Positions 8,982 to 14,373 of a stretch of 14,373 nucleotides of DNA are shown here, piece after piece. Numbering within the stretch: the first letter of the stretch is position 1; each line of letters opens with the position of its first letter. The stretch is from Psilocybe azurescens (taxonomy: Eukaryota; Basidiomycota; Agaricomycetes; Agaricales; Agrocybaceae), in the NCBI GenBank assembly GCA_023853785.1, contig JAJIRX010000736.1, positions 1 through 14,373 of the forward strand, given 5' to 3'. The notes below the pieces were generated by a model that was not told the origin of the DNA, did no database searches, and saw only the letters and a program-made list of their open reading frames with translations. The position numbers and the translations under genes were made by a program.

Positions 8982-10173
8982 TTACATCACTGCTCGGTCC
9001 TCGGACCGCTTCGCGTTCAAGGGGTTCAGGAAAGGACAACCCACTGACCATAAATCGACGATTTTCTTCAGGCGGGGCTCAAGATTATACTCGTCTTCCT
9101 CAAACTTCAGCGCCGCAAGAAGTCGAATGGCGCAAAGTACAGTCGGAAGCTATTGCCAGGATTAGACTCGACTCCAAAAGATACAGTATCAAACGGACCT
9201 CGTATATTCGTGGCTCCGGCAGAGGAGATTTCTCGGTTATCACAGATGTGTATCTTTCATAGACCGCTTCCACTTTCAGCAGTGAGGTATGTATCATGGA
9301 ACGAACGGCCTGAAAGGGAATCAAGCGATTAATATCTATAGTATGGTTCAGAGAGCTAGGGAAGACGAACAGCGGTAGGCCCTGTTCCATCCGCGCTGCT
9401 CGAGGGCTGCAGAATCATCATTGAGATGGCATGGTTGTGAAGATCTGCAAAGGACTGAACAATCACAACCCCTAAAGCGTGGCGCAACAGTTAATGAATG
9501 AATTAGCACACTCTCCTTCAAAGTCAAGAGAAACACAAACCATGGCGAGCTAGTTCAAACTCTTTTGCTATACAGCATCGAAGCGGGATTGTCACCTCAA
9601 CGGGATACACACGTTCGCACAGGGACTCTGATTGTGCCAAAGCAGACAGAATGACCTTGTGTGTGGTTTGGAATACGTCAGGAGGAGAGCGGCTGGCATT
9701 TCGTCGGAGGGAGATGCAGCTCAAGTACAGAGCGTACGCGAAAACCAACGAAGAAGCCGTACAGTCGATAGTGTGAAATGACACACTCCCCACTCAGATG
9801 GACTCCTTAGTCGTGTCCCCAGATGACTGAGGTAGACGAATATCTCGCGTGAAGTACGCAGCATCCTAACAAGTGTAAAAAAACATCGATTATCGATTAG
9901 AATGAGAGGGAGGTGAATACAAGACATCGGCGGAAAGTAAATACCTTGCATCGTCCTGTCGTATCGTTTTCTGTATATCGAACGCCTTCCCCGCGATGTC
10001 GGTAGAGATAGCCTTAAACGTACGCGAGACACGATGCAAGGTGTCCATTATGGGGTATCTTCCGTCGAAACACAGATAGAATGTACGCTGTCAGTGATAG
10101 CCACCAAGAGGATTTTGTATAACAGCTCAGTAGGAAGGGCGAGTTCACGACGGGGGTTCCATTCTGCCTCCAT
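8982..10173 (-). pseudogene. Uncharacterised multi-exon gene with F-box-like start, 5' half broken
   Basis: The start at 10173 gives MEAEWNPRRELALPTELLYK and then ILLVAITDSVHSICV. LPTELLYKILL resembles an F-box core, which would bind Skp1 in a ubiquitin ligase, but the match is short. That frame stops at 10048. The next block (10048-9945, MDTLHRVSRTFKAISTDIAG) is one frame away. The third (9865-9797, DAAYFTRDIRLPQSSGD) does not join in phase and ends in a TGA at 9794-9796. From 9793 on, everything is open: exons 9793-9541, 9471-9371, 9309-9199 and 9149-8982, joined by 69-, 61- and 49-nt introns, 210 codons. Landmarks are SLVFAYALYLSCISLRRNAS, SPPDVFQTTHKVILSAL, VRSMIHTSLLKVEAVYERY, LPTVLCAIRLLAALKFEEDE and LKKIVDLW. 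It is probably mostly helical. It resembles uncharacterised Agaricomycete proteins; I know no function. The damage could be real or due to assembly errors. Confidence 0.55.
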
Positions 10174-10334
10174 TGTAGTACAATCAAACAACTCGATACG
10201 TGGATATAGGGAGATCAACAGCCAAAAGATGGTGGACCGGGAATGAATTGGGACTGGATGCCTGGTATAAGTAGCTTCCGGGTTGCCTCCGGGTTTCCGA
10301 CTAAGAAAGTTCAAAGAATGATATAGATTATAGT

Positions 10335-10478
10335 ATGGTGTCGCATACGCTGTACTTCGAGATACGGAAAGCAGGTGCCAGTCCCCTGTGGCCTGAGGTT
10401 TGTGACGAGGTCAGAATGATGGTCGTTGACGATGTGGCATCGATTCAGGAGAGCGACCCTGCAGTGAATAGTAACTGA
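10335..10478 (+). CDS. Possible small ORF, 47 codons or first exon of a two-exon gene
   Basis: An ATG at 10335 opens a frame MVSHTLYFEIRKAGASPLWP that runs to a TGA at 10476-10478. Its composition (EVCDEVRMMVVDDVASIQES) looks more protein-like than the surrounding frames. A GTGAAT at 10463 and a TTCAAG about 40 bases on could splice it to a second open stretch (AKAGTKQGQISAVLEHPPSP) that ends near 10617. The intron would be short and nothing is recognised, so this is a weak candidate. Confidence 0.2.
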   Translation: MVSHTLYFEIRKAGASPLWPEVCDEVRMMVVDDVASIQESDPAVNSN

Positions 10479-10811
10479 GTGACTAAGACTCTTTCCGGTT
10501 CAAGAAGGCCAAAGCAGGGACCAAGCAGGGACAAATATCTGCTGTACTCGAACATCCACCATCGCCACGTCCAGTCCTCTTGTCATTTTCAGTCTTCAAT
10601 CTTCAAGTGCATTGAAGGTTGTCAGCGTCATGCTAGTCGAAAACTGGATTTATTAACATTGCTGCTCGAAAAGAGCCACTCGGAAAAACGTAACTTTTGG
10701 ATGACATCGACGATTTGTCACCTTTTCTCGGGCAAATATCGCTTTGTTTCAACCTATTCCTGATCTACGTTGAAATAAACTGGCATATACTCTCTATCAA
10801 ACGAAAAACTA
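10479..10811. other. Stretch without a supported gene
   Basis: Apart from the possible second exon mentioned for the small ORF at 10335, I see nothing coding here. A 10-base word AAGCAGGGAC occurs twice in close succession near 10514-10534. Confidence 0.35.
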
Positions 10812-11167
10812 CTATTTTGATATCCTCTGCGCTTCGAATCCCACAGCGTTGATGGCTTCAACCGTCTTCCCGTATTGCTGCTTTTGTTGATTCCATACCT
10901 CACTGGGCCATCGGTGCATAATGGATCGACCGCGACATTCAAGGAAGTGGTGTGGATATCTATCTTCTCGCTGTCCATCCGTAACCTGTAAATAGACAGA
11001 ATAGTAAAGCTCGACCATGTCTTCATCGCGGACTCAATATGTGACCCACTCTTGGAAAACATCTCTCAGGCCTCTGAACATAGGATGCCCTTGGCCTAGG
11101 TGTCGATGTGTTATGTGATGAAGTCGAAAATAAGTGACTGACGTGTGGCTGTATAGCAGTGCGACAT
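10812..11167 (-). CDS. Possible three-exon small protein, 82 residues, unrecognised
   Basis: Exons are 11167-11143, 11095-11046 and 10985-10812. Introns of 47 nt (GTCAGT...ACCTAG) and 60 nt (GTCACA...TTTACAG) keep one frame and remove an in-frame TGA. The protein runs MSHCYTATRQGHPMFRGLRD, VFQEWVTDGQREDRYPHHFL, ECRGRSIMHRWPSEVWNQQK, then QQYGKTVEAINAVGFEAQRI and a short tail. It is hydrophilic, with a His/Cys/Trp-rich middle (PHHFLECRG, HRWPSEVW) that looks selected rather than random. No signal peptide or membrane segment. It starts about 40 bases from the inner end of the right duplicated arm and 138 bases from the stop of the intact Gal80-like gene, on the same strand. It could be a complete small gene or the last exons of a larger gene cut off when the duplication was inserted. 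I do not recognise the family. Confidence 0.42.
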
Positions 11168-11304
11168 AGACTACAACAGTCGATATCATTAATTGCAGTG
11201 TCGTCTACCTATGCGTTCCCACTCGGGGCAAGAGACTAAAACCTTTGTACACAAACACTATATATTCAACACCTGTGTGCATGGATTTTCCCTTCATGTA
11301 TTCC

Positions 11305-12616
11305 TCAAAGAATGACTCGTTTACCTTCCTTTGCACTAGTCTCAATTGCATCCAGAAGTCGATGGTGTTTGACTGCATCCTCGATCGTCGCATATGTGCC
11401 GGTGGTATGATCCGCAAATTCCTTCCAGGCACCGCTGACAGTCGCGACTGCATTTCCAGGAGTCTCAAACTCCACCTTTTTGCCGTTGAGGTACAGTTCC
11501 GACTCGAACACACTTGGATAGGCCCCCAAGAGGTGATCGGATTGCAGCCTAATACTGCCTTCTTCACCGTCAATCTCCCAGGTATATTGACGCCTTCCTT
11601 CACTGGAGGTGTACCCTGTTCTCCAGAATATGTTGGCGAGCACTCCAGTCTTGAGGACGCCAGTTATGGCGAAATGGTCAGAATTTTGGGATTCGACTAT
11701 CTTCCCTGTTGGGTTATTGTCGTTGTCGACGATAGTTATGTTAGGATAGATCTGTGCATCTGTCGCTGTTAAGCTAACGAAGTCACCGAGAACATGTGTC
11801 AAGGTATCCAACTGGTGACCGACGGCGATGCTAAGTATGGTAACGCCTGGTATTATCCAAATCAGTCAGGACATTCACTATTGTCATTGGGAGTGGATGC
11901 AGACCGTTTTTCTTCTCTAAAAGGTATGCATTTTGTTCTTGGTTGTATGGAGTGTGATAATATGTTTCCTTTGCATGATGTGCAATCTGTACGCGAACAA
12001 AAACGCCTATTAAGATTTGTGAATACTTGGCGATGTAGAGTGTGACATACGACGTTGGTTGACCTGATGGTACCTATCACCCCGGAAGCCAGCAATTCTT
12101 TCACCTACAATTTGGCTGGTGATCAGAAATCCTTCGAAGTGGGCTCAAAGGCTATATGCTGACCTTCTGGATGACAACGGTATGCCGACCCTGCAACCCA
12201 ATGAAAGATCTGACTCCCTGTTTACGAGCTGCAGCCGCAATCTCCTCAGTCTCCTTAGTCGAGGTACCGGCCGGCCACTCGACAAAGAAGTCCTTCTTTG
12301 CCTCGATCACTTTCAACACAATTTCTTTATGATAGGGAGTCTTCACCGACACTGCAACCAGGTCGACATCTGGATCGGAGACTATGTTGGAGGTGTCGCC
12401 AAAATAGGCCTTGATAGGGTGACCAACCTCCTTGGAGTATTTCTCCGCGGATGCTTTGGCGGATGCTTCGGAGCTTGTAGACACGGCTATAAGGTCGTAT
12501 TTGTTGCGTAGGGAGGATTGGATAAGCGCTGGAGCCAGAGTATTTGCTGCCCATCCCGCGGTGGCAGATAAACCAACGAAGCCGACCTTGATTTTATTCT
12601 CGGGAGCAGATGTCAT
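11305..12616 (-). CDS. Gal80-like Gfo/Idh/MocA family NAD(P)-binding oxidoreductase, intact, 376 residues
   Basis: Exons are 12616-12164, 12104-12051, 11986-11905 and 11846-11305, with introns of 59, 64 and 58 nt; together they give 376 codons plus stop without a break. The N-terminal Rossmann fold starts KIKVGFVGLSATAGWAANTL (residues 8-27). DPDVDLVAVSVKTPYHKE follows at 81-98. The family's usual EKP motif, whose Lys assists catalysis, appears as EWPAG (113-117), then LQGRHTVVIQK (141-151) and a GHQLDT motif (206-211). EWP/EWA in place of EKP, with LQGR, is the pattern of the Gal80 branch. Yeast Gal80 binds NAD(P) and represses galactose genes instead of acting as an enzyme. So the protein may be a sugar dehydrogenase relative or a cofactor-sensing regulator; sequence alone does not decide. 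No signal peptide, so probably cytosolic or nuclear. A leader conserved with the left copy lies just upstream. Confidence 0.9.
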
Positions 12617-12709
12617 CGTCGCGCGTGTAGTGCTAGTACTGTGTTGGCTGGGGTTTAGGTTGATTGATTGATTATTGATGGTTCTGTGTTGTTCTTTTTA
12701 TTCTATTTA

Positions 12710-12764
12710 CGAGCCGACAAAATAAGCTACTATCTGGTCAAAACTAACCCATGTCAGCGGTTGA
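12710..12764 (-). promoter_or_regulatory. Upstream block conserved with the left arm
   Basis: This is the counterpart of 3424-3480, with the words CAACCGCTGACA, TTTTGACCAGAT, TAGCTTATTT and GCTCGTAAA in the same order on the minus strand. It ends about 94 bases before the intact gene's ATG. Promoter role is inferred from position and conservation. Confidence 0.4.
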
Positions 12765-12838
12765 TAGGTCGTAAGATGATTAAGTCGTCGAGGTCGCCAA
12801 GCGTTGTCGATTATAAATCTCATGCGACAGTATGACTA

Positions 12839-13222
12839 AACTATTGGCCGGTACGAAAATCTAACAGTAACAACTTTTATATCACCTATCCACCTCTTTG
12901 GTGTTCGCCACCTGTGACTAAACGAGGTAGCTATACGTTTTTGCAAAATACACTACGAAAGTTTGGATGAAATGTTAGAACATGATCCTTAACCATGCGA
13001 GATATCTTGATGTCGAATACTTAATATAATAAAAGAGTAGGGAGATATTTTGGCTCACTGACCGACTTTCTTCCCTTTCCATATCCCACGCTGCGCATCA
13101 AAACCATTACCCTACACTGTGGTCTAAACGTCGATGGATATAATAGGGCCCCTGCAGAGCAGGAGACTTGCTTGAGTCTTCTTTGTTCGGGAATGATTTA
13201 ATACTCGTCATCGGGTCTTGTG
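12839..13222. other. Stretch right of the duplicated arm, no gene seen
   Basis: The stretch runs from the outer end of the right arm to the stop of the 13223 gene. It is AT-rich, with many stops and no exon-like frame or recognisable repeat. It may hold distal promoter DNA of the Gal80-like gene and the 3' untranslated region of the 13223 gene. Confidence 0.45.
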
Positions 13223-13655
13223 TTAGGTATGCCATGTTTGTACTTCTAAAATAAATGGTAGAAACAAGATCTTCCTACACGGCATATGGTCAGCCTCGTT
13301 TAAAATAAAATGCACAGGGGAGAGGATCAAATGCCGTACAATTATTGCACACCGATCATACTCAATATCAAGCTTGGTATAATCATCTGGAAAGCAGGGA
13401 CGTTGGGTAGCCTCCGGATTGAGAGACGGGCTTTCGATCATGAGCTTTTCATTATCCTTCAATAAAGTAAATGTCCGCCGGAAGACGTCATACAGTCCAC
13501 CAAGATATGCCACGGTATGAGGTAGTACATGAGAGCGACTAGGGATGGCCTTGAATGTCAGATCGAAGTTTCTTGTGAATCAATCATCTTATGGATGACT
13601 CTAATCTGTTACGGATTAGAGATCAACAATGTTTGTACCTTGTGTTGTTGCCCAT
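13223..13655 (-). CDS. Possible two-exon protein, 121 residues, unrecognised
   Basis: Exon 1 (13655-13639) reads MGNNT plus a split Arg codon. A 67-nt intron (GTACAA...TCACAAG, 13638-13572) follows. Exon 2 (13571-13223) continues NFDLTFKAIPSRSHVLPHTV, AYLGGLYDVFRRTFTLLKDN, then EKLMIESPSLNPEATQRPCF and DYTKLDIEYDRCAIIVRHLI. Total length is exactly 122 codons with stop. The middle (LGGLYDVFRRTFTLLKDNEK) looks like an amphipathic helix; the end (FLPFILEVQTWHT) is less convincing and may run into an unrecognised intron near 13270. No signal peptide or known motif. It may be a small lineage-specific gene or the 5' part of a larger lost one. The start was chosen because it is the only ATG that joins exon 2 in phase. 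Confidence 0.38.
13599..13621 (-). repeat. Perfect 8-bp stem with 7-nt loop, inside the proposed intron
   Basis: CTCTAATC (13599-13606) and GATTAGAG (13614-13621) are exact reverse complements around TGTTACG. The hairpin lies within the proposed intron of the 13223 gene. On the minus strand it could bring donor and acceptor closer, but it may be chance. Confidence 0.4.
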
Positions 13656-14373
13656 GGTTGATGGGAGATGCGTCTTCGAAGCGCCTCGAATCGGAGGGTA
13701 TATCCGGAGGTACATTTTTATGTCATGGGGGCATCAAAGTATTTAAACTGGAGTAAAAGTGTCAATCTTTCTGATCACCACCAGCCTCGTACGTGCGCTC
13801 TTCTGCACTATTAATAGCCGCGGCAGCCAGAATAGCCTATACAATCATTATCCCTTCTATTCATCTGTGACTCGATTTACCCCTCCACTTGTAGCATATC
13901 TACCACCAGTAACTCAGCTCCCAGTGAAGGAGTTAACAGACTATCAATTGTGGACAGGTACGCAAACAGACCCAGAAACATGTACACAATTCATTAAACT
14001 GAATCGTACCGTCTTGAAGTCGCTTCTGGCTACATCCGCCGAGTTTACGCACAAACTTGGAATGATCTACACAGCCTTAGCAAAATTAAACACCTGCCTT
14101 TGGACCACATCCATCAAGTTTGCGTAAAAGCTTGAACTGACAATCTGCATAAACTTCACGGAACTACATACACTGTAGTGGTGGGATCATTTAGAGGGAC
14201 TCCTAGGTCTCCCACTATTTATTAAAATTTTCATAATAGATTTACATATATGAGCTATCGCAGATATGGCTTATGGGACGTTCGAATATAGTACCCATCG
14301 TTGCAAATTTGATTCGCCTATCGCATTGTTCTTGCATCAATCCCCTGGTAAGACTTACAATTCAATTCTTGTT
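13656..14373. other. Right end, no supported gene; degenerate 46-base repeat
   Basis: The longest open frame here (13759-14127, +, from a GTG) has no domain, splice support or plausible start and I do not accept it as a gene. Two imperfect direct copies of a segment of about 46 bases lie near 14025-14070 and 14095-14140, seen in the plus frame as LLATSAEFTHKLG and LWTTSIKFA-stop-KLE. Otherwise the stretch is AT-rich with nothing recognisable. Confidence 0.35.

Larger units (their letters stand above)
11210..12838 (-). repeat. Right arm of the 1.63-kb inverted duplication
   Basis: This segment is the reverse complement partner of 3343-4974 and holds the intact Gal80-like gene with its leader. 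Near the outer end, eight bases beside TAGTCAT (12832-12838) are absent from the left arm. The leader contains a short TGAT run (12661-12673) where the left arm has interrupted units. The two genes point towards each other. Ends are approximate. Confidence 0.9.

Noticed and set aside
8945..9262. A 105-codon plus-strand open frame
   Set aside because: It lies antisense to two well-supported exons of the F-box-like gene and its residues resemble no protein.
11245..11772. A 175-codon plus-strand open frame in the right arm
   Set aside because: It is the antisense shadow of exon 4 of the intact Gal80-like gene; no splice or motif support.
3343..12838. The inverted arms as terminal repeats of a transposon
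   Set aside because: The arms are a whole gene with its introns, the interior holds ordinary spliced genes, and no transposase or target-site duplication is visible.
13759..14127. A 122-codon plus-strand open frame at the right end
   Set aside because: It begins at a GTG, has no domain or splice support, and part of it is a degenerate direct repeat.

Overview
The window looks like nuclear DNA of a filamentous basidiomycete, probably an Agaricomycete. Coding regions are cut by many short GT-AG introns (mostly 47-80 nt). The recognisable families are typical of such fungi: a GMC flavin oxidoreductase, Gal80-like Gfo/Idh/MocA oxidoreductases, a two-RRM RNA-binding protein, and lineage-type proteins of unknown function. 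I see no rRNA, tRNA, CRISPR array or transposase. All exon structures were derived by hand from splice sites and reading-frame continuity.

Layout, left to right. 54-2794 (-): a 17-exon GMC oxidoreductase with several frame breaks. 3343-4974: left arm of an inverted duplication, carrying a broken Gal80-like gene (3571-4884, +). 5673-6815 (+): a four-exon uncharacterised gene whose last 16 codons seem to have been cut off by loss of one 4-nt repeat unit. 7729-8674 (-): a two-RRM RNA-binding protein with an unresolved N-terminus. 8982-10173 (-): an uncharacterised multi-exon gene with an F-box-like start, damaged in its 5' half and open in its 3' half. 10812-11167 (-): a possible three-exon 82-residue gene. 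11210-12838: right arm of the inverted duplication, carrying an intact 376-residue Gal80-like gene (11305-12616, -). 13223-13655 (-): a possible two-exon 121-residue gene. The rest appears non-coding.

The main structural feature is the pair of about 1.63-kb arms, which face each other across about 6.2 kb. Both have the same four-exon gene and the same upstream block, but only the right copy is open. Identity between arms is patchy, from about 96% to about 76% over neighbouring stretches, which suggests gene conversion. The GMC gene and the left Gal80-like gene are divergent and share one upstream region. A link in sugar or alcohol oxidation is possible but is only inference.

Frame breaks occur in the GMC gene, the left Gal80-like copy, the 5673 gene, the F-box-like gene and perhaps the RRM gene, while the right Gal80-like copy has none. 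Either much of the window is decaying, or the assembly keeps uncorrected single-base deletions. This should be settled before any of these loci is called dead. I found no clear previously undescribed system. The best leads are the mosaic inverted duplication and the small multi-exon genes that simple ORF calling misses.
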